From Methylovulum miyakonense HT12 (lineage in GTDB: Bacteria; Pseudomonadota; Gammaproteobacteria; Methylococcales; Methylomonadaceae), in contig NZ_KB913025.1 in the NCBI RefSeq assembly GCF_000384075.1, positions 312,238 through 376,237 of the forward strand: DNA of 64,000 nucleotides, written 5' to 3'. Below the pieces are notes generated by a model. It was not told the origin of the DNA. It was given only the letters and a program-made list of their open reading frames with translations, and did not search any database. This document shows, piece after piece, positions 1-8,262 of this stretch (position 1 is the first letter of the stretch; every line of letters starts with the position of its first letter). Position numbers and translations under genes: made by a program.

Positions 1-698
1 CCGATAGGCGCGGTCATCATGCTAGTCAGACCCACGCCGGCAAACGCGGGCAAGGACACATAACCCAAGCTCCATTCCGGCAAATTCGCCGCATCCCAAC
101 CCAGCAAGGCGTAACTGGCGGTTCCGGCAAGCGCGATGGGCAAGCCGCAGGCGCTGGAGATTGCTACGGCATTGCGCATGGGCAGTTGCCCATAGACCAG
201 ATACGGCACGGTCAGGGTGCCACCGCCGATACCGACGATGGCTGACATTAAGCCAATCACGGTTGCCGCCCCCATATCCAGCCATAAGGGTTGCTTGACG
301 GCACCGGGTTTAGGCTTGAGCTGGAAAGCCATTTGCGTACCGACATAAAGCAAGAACGCCACCAAAACCAAACGTAAGGAATCGGCGGGGATTTGTTTGG
401 CAACCACCGCCCCCGCCGCCGCGCCGACCATAATCATCGGGCTTAGGCGCGACACTTTGGCCCAGACCACCGCACCTAAACGATGATGCGCCAGCACGGA
501 AGAAACCGCAGTCAGGGCAATAGTTGCAAGCGAGGTGGCGACCGCCATCAGCAAGGTGATGTCGGGCGGGAAGCCTTGCCCTTTAAAGAAGAACGCCAGC
601 ACCGGAACAATGACCAAACCGCCACCGATGCCAAACAGCCCGGCCAATAGGCCAGCGAACAGCCCTAAGGCCAGGCTGGCGATAAAAATGGTAAGCAT
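1..698 (-). CDS. TauE/SafE family membrane exporter (3' end off the window)
   Basis: The reverse strand reads openly from an ATG at 698 to the left edge, so the C-terminus is missing. The product is a hydrophobic multi-pass protein with the two glycine-rich repeats of the TauE/SafE (COG0730) family: FGIGGGLVIVPVL near residue 22 and VGIGGGTLTVPYL near residue 146, each opening one half of the inverted-repeat fold. Family members export sulfite, sulfoacetate or other small anions through the inner membrane; the substrate here cannot be told. An AAAGGGG ribosome binding site sits just upstream of the ATG. The downstream gene on the same strand side is the Slp-like lipoprotein, whose stop is about 14 bp upstream of this start, so both are probably co-transcribed. 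A second, different TauE/SafE gene occurs at 17324. Confidence 0.85.
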   Translation of the reverse strand, partial: MLTIFIASLALGLFAGLLAGLFGIGGGLVIVPVLAFFFKGQGFPPDITLLMAVATSLATIALTAVSSVLAHHRLGAVVWAKVSRLSPMIMVGAAAGAVVAKQIPADSLRLVLVAFLLYVGTQMAFQLKPKPGAVKQPLWLDMGAATVIGLMSAIVGIGGGTLTVPYLVYGQLPMRNAVAISSACGLPIALAGTASYALLGWDAANLPEWSLGYVSLPAFAGVGLTSMMTAPI

Positions 699-712
699 GC
701 GTCCCCTTTAGT

Positions 713-1252
713 TTAACGGAACGGAGGGTAGAAAAAAGGCCGGTAATAGCCCCAGGCCGGATAGCCATAAAAGCCATTATAGGGGCCGTAACCGCCGTAA
801 AATCCGCCACCATAATAATTGGTGGCATAATCCGGCCATAAATGCATCGCCGTAATCGTCAGCAACGGTAAACGCAGGGTCTTTTTGTCTATGGTACGTT
901 CAATATCGCCCACCAGGGTTCCCGCAACGGTGATTGAGGTATCTTTTTCATATACCGCCGGGTCTAAAAATTCTGGCGTGGTTATGACAAACCGCCCTTG
1001 GTAGGGCTGGTCGGTCAGCGGACGGCCTTGGCTGTTTAAAGGATAAGCCAACACTTGCACCAAACTGCGCGATTGTTCATTGGCGACGTCAACAATTACG
1101 CCCCCCCAACGCACGGGCGCATTTTTGAATTTGTCAAGATGATGGATCGCTTCCAGATAAGACAAATCATACAGCGGCGCATCGCTAATCGCAGGTGGTA
1201 CCGTCGAACAGCCGTTAAGCAGCAAAAAGAGAATAAACAAACACCGTTTCAT
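713..1252 (-). CDS. slp: Slp family outer-membrane lipoprotein
   Basis: About 179 residues. A short signal peptide ends in a lipobox, LNGC, near residues 12-15, so the mature protein should be a lipid-anchored, probably outer-membrane, protein. The body (YLEAIHHLDKFKNAPVRWGG, then TPEFLDPAVYEKDTSITVAG and the segment LPLLTITAMHLWP) follows the Slp/YeaY starvation-lipoprotein pattern. The C-terminal 40 residues are a Gly/Tyr/Phe/Pro-rich tail unusual for Slp. An in-frame GTG lies one codon upstream, but AGGAG sits 6 nt before the ATG at 1252 and only 3 nt before the GTG, so the ATG is preferred. It precedes the TauE/SafE gene on the same strand and is divergent from the helicase gene. The role in the cell is unknown for the family. 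Confidence 0.8.
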   Translation of the reverse strand: MKRCLFILFLLLNGCSTVPPAISDAPLYDLSYLEAIHHLDKFKNAPVRWGGVIVDVANEQSRSLVQVLAYPLNSQGRPLTDQPYQGRFVITTPEFLDPAVYEKDTSITVAGTLVGDIERTIDKKTLRLPLLTITAMHLWPDYATNYYGGGFYGGYGPYNGFYGYPAWGYYRPFFYPPFR

Positions 1253-1411
1253 CACGCACTCCTAAAGATAGTTTTCGTATTTGCTATGGAGAGTCCTATT
1301 CTAGCGGAGTTCCCGCCCCTGCTCCCGCTTTTGTCATGCATTCCGCATAGCATTATTCAGCGCATTGCCCTACTATGTCGTTTTTTTGGACTTTTTTCGA
1401 TACCCATTCAA

Positions 1412-3319
1412 GTGACCGAATTAGCTTCTTTTTTTAGCCACGATGGCGCACTGGCCTCTGTCATTAAAGGTTTCCAACCGCGAGCAGGGCAACTGGAAAT
1501 GGCAAAGGCCATAGAGGCCGCCATCACTGACCGCCAGCATTTGCTCGCAGAAGCCGGTACAGGCACAGGCAAAACCTTCGCCTATCTGGTTCCCGCGATT
1601 TTATCAGGGCAAAAAGTGATTGTTTCCACAGGCACGAAAAACCTGCAAGACCAATTATTTAACAAAGATTTGCCGGTGTTGCGAAAAGCTGTGCAAACGC
1701 CGTTTATGGCGGCGTTGCTGAAAGGCCGCAGCAATTATCTGTGCACTTACCGCTTGAAAAACGCCTTAACCTCAAATCTGGGATTCAGTAAGGAAGATGC
1801 GGCGGATTTGTCAAAAATCAACGCCTGGGCCAAGCGTACCCAAACGGGCGATATCGCCGATATTGCCGATGTGCCGGAAACTAGCCAAGTGTGGTATCTG
1901 GCGACTTCGACGGTGGAAAATTGCCTAGGCCAAGATTGCCCCGATTACGCCGACTGTTTTCTGGTCAAAGCCCGCAAGAAAGCCCAAGAAGCCGAAGTGC
2001 TGGTCGTCAACCACCATTTGCTGTGTGCCGATTGGTCGATCCGTGACAGCGGTTTTGGCGAACTCTTGCCCAATGCCGAAGTGGTGGTTATTGATGAGGC
2101 GCACCAACTGGCGGACACCGCGTCCAATTTTTTAGGCATCAACATCGGCGCCAAGCAATTGAATGACCTGGCGCAAGACGCGCTGATCGAGTATTTTAAG
2201 GATGCCACCGACATCCCGGCCTTACGCGCCGCCGCCGAAGAGCTGGAGCATGAAATCAAGGACTTGCGTTTGGCGTTTGGCATGGAACTGAAGCGCGGCG
2301 AATGGCAAGAGCTGGAAAGCAACCCCAAAATTATGGCGGGGCTGCAGGCCGTCAAAACCCAACTGCAAGCCTTGGCCGTGCAATTGGAATTGGCTTCGGT
2401 GAAAACCAAAGGCTTGGAAACGTGTTTCAAACGCGCCGATGAATTAGTCCAGCAACTCAAAACTATCCTGGATGACAACAGCGGCAAATGGATACGTTGG
2501 TATGAAGTCCACCGCAAAACCTTTACCCTCAGCCGTACGCCGCTGGATATTGCCGGGGAATTCCGGCTGTTCATGCAACATCACAAAGCCACTTGGATCT
2601 TCACGTCGGCGACGCTGAGCGTGGCGAACAAATTTGACCATTTTGCCAACAACTTAGGGCTAACCCAAGCGCGTAGCCAAAGCTGGGGCAGCCCGTTTGA
2701 TTATGCCAACAAGTCCTTGTTTTATCATCCCAAAGGCTTGCCGCAACCGAATGACCCCAATTTCATCCCTTTGATCATTGGATTTGTCCTGCCCGTGTTG
2801 CAAGCCAGCAAAGGCCGCGCGTTTTTCCTGTTCACCAGCCACCGCGCCTTGCAACAAGCGGAAAATTTGCTGAAAGACAAACTGCCTTATCCTTTGCTGG
2901 TGCAAGGCAGCCGCCCGAAAATCCAATTGCTGGAACAGTTTAAAAAAGTCGGGAACGCCGTTTTGCTAGGGACTTCGAGTTTTTGGGAGGGTGTGGATGT
3001 GCGCGGCGAAGCCTTATCGTGCGTGATCATCGACAAACTGCCGTTTTCCTCACCCGGCGACCCGGTGCTGAAAGCGCGTCTGGATGCCATGACCAAGCAA
3101 GGCAAGAACCCGTTTTTCGAGCATCAAATCCCCGCCGCCGTGATCGCCTTAAGGCAAGGTATAGGCCGCTTGATCCGCGACGAGAACGATAAAGGTGTTT
3201 TAATGGTCTGTGATCCGCGCTTGTTAAAACGCTCTTACGGGCAGCTGTTTTTGGACAGCGTGCCGCCCATGAGGCGGACGCGTGATATTGCCGATGTGCA
3301 GGCGTTTTTTGCGGAATAA
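1412..3319 (+). CDS. yoaA: ATP-dependent DNA helicase, YoaA/DinG (XPD-like) family
   Basis: Superfamily 2 iron-sulfur helicase thought to unwind damaged or stalled DNA with 5'-3' polarity. The frame is open upstream to 1055, but homology begins only at GALASVIKGFQPR, and a GTG start at 1412 gives 635 residues, about the length of E. coli YoaA. Its ribosome binding site is weak, so the start is uncertain. Walker A AEAGTGTGKT is at residues 46-55, the DEAH box at 228-231, and four cysteines (about 111, 171, 176, 182) match the XPD-type 4Fe-4S ligand spacing. The C-terminal helicase motifs GTSSFWEGVDV and RQGIGRLIR are present. The TAA stop overlaps the target-site duplication of the IS element that follows; the reading frame is intact. 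Confidence 0.93.
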   Translation: MTELASFFSHDGALASVIKGFQPRAGQLEMAKAIEAAITDRQHLLAEAGTGTGKTFAYLVPAILSGQKVIVSTGTKNLQDQLFNKDLPVLRKAVQTPFMAALLKGRSNYLCTYRLKNALTSNLGFSKEDAADLSKINAWAKRTQTGDIADIADVPETSQVWYLATSTVENCLGQDCPDYADCFLVKARKKAQEAEVLVVNHHLLCADWSIRDSGFGELLPNAEVVVIDEAHQLADTASNFLGINIGAKQLNDLAQDALIEYFKDATDIPALRAAAEELEHEIKDLRLAFGMELKRGEWQELESNPKIMAGLQAVKTQLQALAVQLELASVKTKGLETCFKRADELVQQLKTILDDNSGKWIRWYEVHRKTFTLSRTPLDIAGEFRLFMQHHKATWIFTSATLSVANKFDHFANNLGLTQARSQSWGSPFDYANKSLFYHPKGLPQPNDPNFIPLIIGFVLPVLQASKGRAFFLFTSHRALQQAENLLKDKLPYPLLVQGSRPKIQLLEQFKKVGNAVLLGTSSFWEGVDVRGEALSCVIIDKLPFSSPGDPVLKARLDAMTKQGKNPFFEHQIPAAVIALRQGIGRLIRDENDKGVLMVCDPRLLKRSYGQLFLDSVPPMRRTRDIADVQAFFAE

Positions 3320-3402
3320 TAGACATCTTTCCTAAATAATACAGATTAAATAAACCCCAATAAGGTTAAAATGGGCAACCTTCCTGATGCCGCCCAAAAG
3401 CC

Positions 3403-3849
3403 ATGAAAACCTATGCCCAGCTGCCCACCGACAACCCCGAAGAATTCAAACGGCTGGTCGGGCTGTCAAAGGAAAATTTCCAGCATCTCAACGGCAAGCT
3501 GTGCGCTTACATCAGCGAACAAAAAAACCTCAGCCCGCTGACACGGCGAGGCCGGAAGGACAGTAAACTGGCAGCGGAAGACCGCCTGCTACTGACACTT
3601 TATTACCTCCGCCACTATCCGACCTTGATAAACTTAGGGGCGGTCTTTGGCATCAGCGAGTCGTATTGCCATAAAGTGTATTCGCGCACTGCCAGGCAGT
3701 TGGTCAAAATTGAAAGGCTCCCCAAGCGCAAGGCGCTGTTGGAAGACCCTGCCGCCACCTTGGCCGTTGACGTGTCGGAACAGCCCATCGAACGCCCCGT
3801 CAAAGGCCAGAAAGCCTTCTACTCAGGAAAAAAAACGCCACACGGTTAA
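3403..3849 (+). CDS. IS5-family transposase, N-terminal frame (OrfA)
   Basis: 148 residues. The N-terminal half holds a helix-turn-helix region of the HTH_Tnp_4 type (LLLTLYYLRHYPTLINLGAVFGIS). The second half carries the first catalytic aspartate of the DDE triad in LAVDVSEQPIERP. The frame ends shortly after a run of eight adenines at 3828-3835, and homology continues at once in another frame (OrfB). A full transposase requires a change of frame on this A-run, by ribosomal frameshift or RNA polymerase slippage, unless the copy is simply broken. Confidence 0.85.
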   Translation: MKTYAQLPTDNPEEFKRLVGLSKENFQHLNGKLCAYISEQKNLSPLTRRGRKDSKLAAEDRLLLTLYYLRHYPTLINLGAVFGISESYCHKVYSRTARQLVKIERLPKRKALLEDPAATLAVDVSEQPIERPVKGQKAFYSGKKTPHG

Positions 3850-4240
3850 GGCCCAGTTGGTCATCTGCGCGTTGACGCTGGCCATCCTGTCCGTAGTGGT
3901 GGGCAAAGGGCGGCAACACGACTTTGCCGTCTTCAAAGGCTGCCGCCTGTTGCTGCACCCTAAAGCCAACCTGTTGGCGGATTCGGGATACCAAGGGATG
4001 CACGGCCATCACCGGAATTCGACTTTGCCTATCAAAAAGCAAAAAGGCAAGCCTCTTTCTGCCGAAGACAAAGCCCACAATAAAATCCTTTCAAAACAGC
4101 GGGTTTTCATTGAGCATGTCAACCGCCGATGCAAGATTTTCAGGATCGTCAAGGACGTTTATCGGGGAAAACACAAAAACTACTCCCTGACCTGGAATTT
4201 GGTGGCTGCATTGGTCAACTTGAGATATGCCTGTATTTAG
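3830..4240 (+). CDS. IS5-family transposase, C-terminal frame (OrfB)
   Basis: This is the part of a frame open from 3647 that carries transposase homology. It continues the DDE_Tnp_4 domain from the A8 run. The second aspartate is in LLADSGYQGM and the glutamate in QRVFIEHVNRRCKIFRI, so with OrfA the catalytic triad is complete. The stop lies inside the right inverted repeat. Relative to OrfA this frame is +1 (or -2): loss of one A or gain of two A in the message would fuse them. It has no convincing start of its own at the junction, which supports expression as a fusion. Confidence 0.8.
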   Translation, partial: KKRHTVKAQLVICALTLAILSVVVGKGRQHDFAVFKGCRLLLHPKANLLADSGYQGMHGHHRNSTLPIKKQKGKPLSAEDKAHNKILSKQRVFIEHVNRRCKIFRIVKDVYRGKHKNYSLTWNLVAALVNLRYACI

Positions 4241-4280
4241 GAAAGATGTCTAATATACGGTTACCCACAGTTGGCGCATT

Positions 4281-4329
4281 ACGACTGCATGGATGCAGGA
4301 GATAGAGCAATGCAGGAGCAATTGCCGAG
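4281..4329 (+). repeat. 49-bp dispersed repeat, copy 1
   Basis: The segment starting ACGACTGCATGGATGCAGGA and ending near ATTGCCGAG recurs at 23512-23560 with three mismatches. Here it lies between the IS element and tsaB; there it lies inside a larger inverted-repeat element. It contains an internal repeat of GATGCAGGAG / AATGCAGGAG. No coding function is visible. Confidence 0.75.
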
Positions 4330-4394
4330 GCGGCCCAACCGGCCACGCTTCGCGGCCATTAGCCGTTTAAACCGATTTTCCATAGGGACTTACC

Positions 4395-5078
4395 ATGAAA
4401 CTACTCGCCGTAGAAACCGCAACCGATGCGTGTTCGGCAGCGCTATCCATAGAAGGCGCCATCAGCGAACGTTATGAACTCGCCAGCAAAGACCATACGC
4501 AACTGATCTTGCCGATGCTCGATGGGCTGGTGAACGAAGCCGGATTACAGCCTGCCGATTTGGAAGGTTTGGCGTTTGGCCGTGGCCCCGGATCGTTTAC
4601 GGGCGTGCGCATTGCCACGGGGATTATCCAAGGCCTAGCTTTGGGGCTGGATTTGCTGGTGGTTCCGGTATCGACCCTGGCGGCGATTGCCCAGGATTAT
4701 TTTGACCACCATGATGAAAACGTTGCATTTGTGGCGATGGATGCACGGATGGGGGAAATCTTCTGGGGCGTTTACCAGCGCGACGCCAAGGGTTTTGCCC
4801 AGCTCATGGGCGAAGAAGCGGTCACGCCGCCTGGGTTGGTTGAGTTTCCCGAATTGTCCGGCGTTGGCCTGGGCACGGGTTGGGGCGTTTATCAGGCCGC
4901 GCTGCTGGAACGCTTAGGCGACCAAATCACGCATTTTGAAAGCGATCACCTGCCTAGGGCGCGGGCAATCGCCGCATTAGGCCAACGCGGCTTTGACCTA
5001 GGCCAAGCCGTACCCGTGGAGCAAGCCATGCCAGTTTATTTACGCGACAAAGTCGCCAAAAAAGAATCGGAGCGTTGA
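4395..5078 (+). CDS. tsaB: tRNA threonylcarbamoyladenosine biosynthesis protein TsaB
   Basis: 227 residues, the usual length for TsaB (YeaZ). TsaB is an inactive ASKHA-fold paralog that pairs with TsaD and, with TsaE and TsaC, forms t6A at position 37 of tRNAs reading ANN codons. Recognisable segments are MKLLAVETATDACSAAL at the N-terminus, GRGPGSFTGVRIATG near residues 62-76, and VVPVSTLAAIA after that. The cupin gene begins 3 bp after its stop, so the two share a transcript. The start ATG follows AGGGACTTACC. Confidence 0.95.
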   Translation: MKLLAVETATDACSAALSIEGAISERYELASKDHTQLILPMLDGLVNEAGLQPADLEGLAFGRGPGSFTGVRIATGIIQGLALGLDLLVVPVSTLAAIAQDYFDHHDENVAFVAMDARMGEIFWGVYQRDAKGFAQLMGEEAVTPPGLVEFPELSGVGLGTGWGVYQAALLERLGDQITHFESDHLPRARAIAALGQRGFDLGQAVPVEQAMPVYLRDKVAKKESER

Positions 5079-5081
5079 ACC

Positions 5082-5453
5082 ATGCAAGCACAAATCTTAA
5101 AAGCCGACGAAGACGAGGAATATTATTTTGACGAGGGCTGTTTTATTTTGGAATTGTCCAATTCCGCCGCCGATGCGGATGTTTCGATAGCCAGGGCGCG
5201 GGTCAGGCCAGGGGTCACCACCAAACTGCACCGTTTGCAAGGCGTAGTGGAGCGTTATGTCGTGCTGGCAGGAGCCGGGATGGTTAGGATTGATGATCTG
5301 GCGCCACAAAACGTGGCGGCGGGCGATGTGGTCATTATCCCGCCGCTATGCCCGCAACAGATCACCAATATTGGCGAGGATGATTTGGTTTTTTTGGCGA
5401 TTTGTTCGCCGCGTTTTACGCTGGGGGTTTATGAGGCGTTGAAGGAAGCTTAG
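5082..5453 (+). CDS. Cupin domain protein
   Basis: 123 residues with a single small beta-barrel. Motif 1 is degenerate (TTKLHRLQGVVERYVVLAGAG), with one histidine in place of the usual pair, and motif 2 is GDVVIIPPLCPQQITNIGEDDL. The reduced set of histidines makes a classical metal site uncertain. Family members include sugar-binding proteins and dioxygenases; the substrate cannot be predicted. It follows tsaB by 3 bp and is probably translated from the same message. A strong hairpin (5472-5513) follows. Confidence 0.8.
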   Translation: MQAQILKADEDEEYYFDEGCFILELSNSAADADVSIARARVRPGVTTKLHRLQGVVERYVVLAGAGMVRIDDLAPQNVAAGDVVIIPPLCPQQITNIGEDDLVFLAICSPRFTLGVYEALKEA

Positions 5454-5471
5454 CTAAGGCCTTTTGCCAAT

Positions 5472-5513
5472 GCAGGACGGGAGGCCTACTGCCAACTGTG
5501 AGCCCCGTCCTGC
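5472..5513. repeat. Hairpin made of the GCAGGACGGG terminal-repeat motif
   Basis: A perfect 10-bp inverted repeat, GCAGGACGGG at 5472-5481 and CCCGTCCTGC at 5504-5513, with a 22-nt loop. There is no following U-run. The stem sequence is the same as the outer tips of the inverted-repeat elements at 19902, 23431 and 48780. It lies between the convergent cupin and cfa genes and may serve as a bidirectional transcription barrier or be an element remnant. Confidence 0.7.
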
Positions 5514-5528
5514 CTATAAGACAGCCCG

Positions 5529-6668
5529 CTAACGCACCGACGTATAGCCGCCCGGCACCCCATTTTTCGATAAGACGATTTGCCAAAGCTGGTTGTCACG
5601 GGCACGGAAAGCCCCCGCACAAGACAGCAAATAATACTTCCACATCAAAAAGAAACGGTGGTCATAATTTTCTATGATGGCTTGCCAGTTTTTAGAAAAA
5701 TTATCAAACCAGCACATCAAGGTCTTGTCGTAATCGGCACCGAAATTATGCACATCTTCAATGACAAACTGGCCTTCGGCGGCCTTGCCAATTTGCTTGA
5801 TCGACGGCAACATGCTTTCAGGGAAAATATACTTGCCCATCCAAGCATCCACGGTAATCCTGGACTTACTGCTGCCGATGGTGTGCAAAAGGAACAAGCC
5901 GCCGTCCTTCAGGCAGCGGTTTGCCACCCTCATGTATTCGCCATAATTTTTGAAACCGACATGTTCAAACATGCCTATTGAAACGATATGGTCAAAATTC
6001 TCATGTAGCTCCCGGTAATCCATCAGACGGATCTCTATCGGCATATCCTGGCACAACTCTTTACCCAAAGCGACCTGCTCCCTTGACAGCGTCACGCCGA
6101 CGCAGGACACACGGTAACGCTCCACCGCAAATTTCATAAAACTGCCCCAACCGCAGCCAATATCGAGGATTTTTTGTCCAGCTTGCAGGTTCAGTTTCCG
6201 GCAGATCAAATCAAACTTATGCTCCTGGGCCTCATCAAGGTTTTTCGCGTCCTTCCAGTACCCGCAGCTATAAGTCAGGCGTTTGTCGAGCATCCGGCTG
6301 TATAAGTCATTGCCGATGTCATAATGCCATTTGATCAGCTCGGGCGCATGCCGGAGGCTTTGCCGGTTGACGACACACCCCAAGATCCGGTTCATGAACG
6401 TTTGCGGGTCAACAACGACTTTATTTTCCAATTGCGCCTGGCAAATCTTGTTGAACAACTCATCAAGCTGATGGCAGTCCCACCATTCATCCATATACGC
6501 TTCCCCCAAGCCCAAAGAGCCTTGGGTCAGGATGCGTTGGTACAGGTCACTGTTATAAACACGAATATCCCAAGGATTATCGCCATTAAAAGCAATATCC
6601 GTCCCCACCAACAACCTTTCGATATTCTCCCGATACCTATTTTTTGTGTTATCAATTATTTTGCTCAT
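5529..6668 (-). CDS. cfa: Cyclopropane-fatty-acyl-phospholipid synthase
   Basis: Transfers a methylene group from S-adenosylmethionine to cis double bonds of membrane phospholipid acyl chains. 379 residues from the ATG at 6668, close to the 382 of E. coli Cfa; the frame extends further upstream but homology starts at about this methionine. The N-terminal lipid-binding part includes GSLGLGEAYMDEWWDC. The SAM motif ILDIGCGWGS is at about 167-176, followed by IVSIGMFEHVG and NFGADYDKTLMCW; the C-terminal CAGAFRARD motif is intact. It is a single gene, convergent with the cupin. Its ribosome binding site is poor. Confidence 0.95.
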   Translation of the reverse strand: MSKIIDNTKNRYRENIERLLVGTDIAFNGDNPWDIRVYNSDLYQRILTQGSLGLGEAYMDEWWDCHQLDELFNKICQAQLENKVVVDPQTFMNRILGCVVNRQSLRHAPELIKWHYDIGNDLYSRMLDKRLTYSCGYWKDAKNLDEAQEHKFDLICRKLNLQAGQKILDIGCGWGSFMKFAVERYRVSCVGVTLSREQVALGKELCQDMPIEIRLMDYRELHENFDHIVSIGMFEHVGFKNYGEYMRVANRCLKDGGLFLLHTIGSSKSRITVDAWMGKYIFPESMLPSIKQIGKAAEGQFVIEDVHNFGADYDKTLMCWFDNFSKNWQAIIENYDHRFFLMWKYYLLSCAGAFRARDNQLWQIVLSKNGVPGGYTSVR

Positions 6669-7125
6669 AGCTTTTATAGTTATTATTTTTAGGGCCGCTA
6701 CCGGGAAGTCCTCAACACCCCTAATAACGGCGGTTAACATGATCACTTTATTTTTCCCCCTCCTGTAACTGGCCTTATCCTGCCATAACCCCCCTACCCC
6801 ACCAATTAGTTTAGTAATACGCTGCCAGTTGCCTGCCAACGGTTCAAGGCCGATAGCATAGTTGACAAATATGGACAGGTGATGACAACACCGCAGAACT
6901 GGCTTTTCCAGAAATTATCAATTAAAACCAGCAAGATAAGTGTGCCGTAAAAGCCGTAAGCGAGGGAAGATTATATAAAAGGACAGCTGTAAAAAACTAG
7001 CCTGGGCAGCAACCCAACAGTTTTTTAACCTTCAACTTTTGGAAAATAAGCGCAGACACGCCGCCTGCACGTCATGGCGCAAACAAGATACCGTGCCGCA
7101 CTTATGTGGCGAGCAACCTGCAATG
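6669..7125. other. Upstream region of cfa, no gene seen
   Basis: About 450 bp between the start of cfa and the EAL remnant. It should hold the cfa promoter on the minus strand. I see no convincing reading frame, RNA gene or long repeat here. Confidence 0.4.
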
Positions 7126-7129
7126 GGTC

Positions 7130-7485
7130 TATGCCTTACGCTGGACGGGGGGCGATTGCAAGTGGTGCATTACCAGTTACCGGCCGCAAATCAACATCCA
7201 AACCGGGCACATCATGGGCGCGGAAGCGTTGCCGCGTTGGCAATATCCCAAACTGGGCAGGGTGTCGCTGGCGGAGTTCGTCCCGAATGCAGAAGATAGC
7301 GGCATGATTTTGTCTATCGGGGGAATGGGTTTAAGATCGGCCCTGGCCTGCAAACCATCACCGAAGGGGCGGAAACGGCGGAACAACGGGCGTTCCTACG
7401 TGCGCAGGGTTGCGATGAAGCACAGCGTCACCTATTATTCAGCAAGGCCAGTGCCGGACGGGATGTTTGAAGCGCCCTTAATCCG
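7130..7485 (+). pseudogene. Remnant of an EAL-domain c-di-GMP phosphodiesterase gene
   Basis: Two separate pieces of an EAL domain are readable. The first (about 7165-7340) reads YRPQINIQTGHIMGAEALPR, WQYPKLGRVSLAEFVPNAED and SGMILSIG; it keeps the EAL signature as GAEAL and the W-x-x-P-x-x-G-x-V pattern. The second (about 7345-7450), in another frame, reads ITEGAETAEQRAFLRAQGCD then LFSK, which is the C-terminal end of the domain. The middle of the domain (loop 6, DDFGTGYSS and KID motifs) is deleted, and another frame change follows after LFSK. No start or upstream sensory domain is visible. It is a decayed gene. Confidence 0.8.
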
Positions 7486-7510
7486 GAGCCTTATCTCCCT
7501 TAAAACCTTT

Positions 7511-8230
7511 TCAGGCGAAAATTTCAGCCAAGAAGTTTTGCATCGCCACCCAAGAACGGCGGTCTGCATCGGCTTGGTACACAGTGCCAAAATCAGGGTT
7601 ATTCGCCACCGGGTTAGTAAACGCATGCATGGTGTGGCCATAAGCATGCACTTGCCAATCCACCCCGGCCCGGGTCATTTCTTGTTCAAAAGCGACCACC
7701 TGTTCGACGCGGACCATAGGGTCATCGTGGCCATGCAAAGCCAGCACTTTGGCCTTGATCGGTTGCCCTTCAAGGTTACCGGGTGCGCCCAATAAACCGT
7801 GGAAACTGACCACCCCTTTAATCTCAGCGCCCGTCCTGGCCAAATCCAGGACACATAATCCGCCAAAACAAAAACCTATCGCGGCAATTTTACTGTCGTC
7901 AACCCACGGCATTAGCCTGACCGTCGCCAAAGCCGCTTTGATGCGCCGTTGCAACATCGCCCTATCGTCTATGAATGGCTGCATCAAACGGCCATTCTCT
8001 TCCGGCGAAGCCCCTAAAACGCCATTGCCGTACATATCCAGCGCAAAACCCAGGTAACCCAATCCCGCCAGTTTCTCGGCCTTATCGGCAACAAAACCAT
8101 CCCGCCCTCCCCAGGCATGGCTGATCAAGACCGCCGGGCGGCGTCCGGCCTGCGCGTCGTCAAAGGCAAAATAACCTTCTAAAACAAGCTCGCCGTCCAA
8201 GTAATTGACTGTGTTTGTTACTATCGCCAT
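7511..8230 (-). CDS. Dienelactone hydrolase family protein
   Basis: 239 residues, alpha/beta hydrolase. The nucleophile elbow is GFCFGG with the catalytic cysteine at about residue 121. A downstream HGHDDPMV carries the aspartate and YGHTMHAFTNP the histidine of the triad. Members hydrolyse cyclic esters such as dienelactone in chloroaromatic breakdown, but many chromosomal copies have unknown substrates; no aromatic-pathway genes are nearby. GAGGAC lies upstream of the ATG. It lies just downstream of the phosphatase gene, on the same strand with a 32-bp gap, suggesting an operon. Confidence 0.9.
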   Translation of the reverse strand: MAIVTNTVNYLDGELVLEGYFAFDDAQAGRRPAVLISHAWGGRDGFVADKAEKLAGLGYLGFALDMYGNGVLGASPEENGRLMQPFIDDRAMLQRRIKAALATVRLMPWVDDSKIAAIGFCFGGLCVLDLARTGAEIKGVVSFHGLLGAPGNLEGQPIKAKVLALHGHDDPMVRVEQVVAFEQEMTRAGVDWQVHAYGHTMHAFTNPVANNPDFGTVYQADADRRSWVAMQNFLAEIFA

Positions 8231-8262
8231 TTGGTTGTCCTCGTATTAGCTATGAGTTGATG

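Larger units (their letters stand above)
3321..4251 (+). mobile_element. IS5-family insertion sequence, 931 bp
   Basis: The ends are near-perfect inverted repeats. The left end at 3321 begins AGACATCTTTCCTAAATA, and the right end at 4251, read in reverse, begins with the same 18 bases; both then reach ACAG, with a 2-bp insertion on the left. The trinucleotide AAT lies directly outside both ends (3318-3320 and 4252-4254), a 3-bp target-site duplication. The inside is filled by one transposase in two overlapping frames. Size, short target duplication, HTH plus DDE layout and frame-split transposase fit the IS5 family, IS427-like group. The element sits exactly at the stop codon of the helicase gene. 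Confidence 0.9.

Noticed and set aside
1055-1411. Upstream extension of the helicase frame by 119 codons
   Set aside because: Overlaps the divergent slp coding sequence and lacks homology; the GTG at 1412 gives the family length.
5472-5513. Intrinsic terminator after the cupin gene
   Set aside because: The stem is perfect but there is no U-run and the sequence equals a dispersed repeat end; called a repeat instead.
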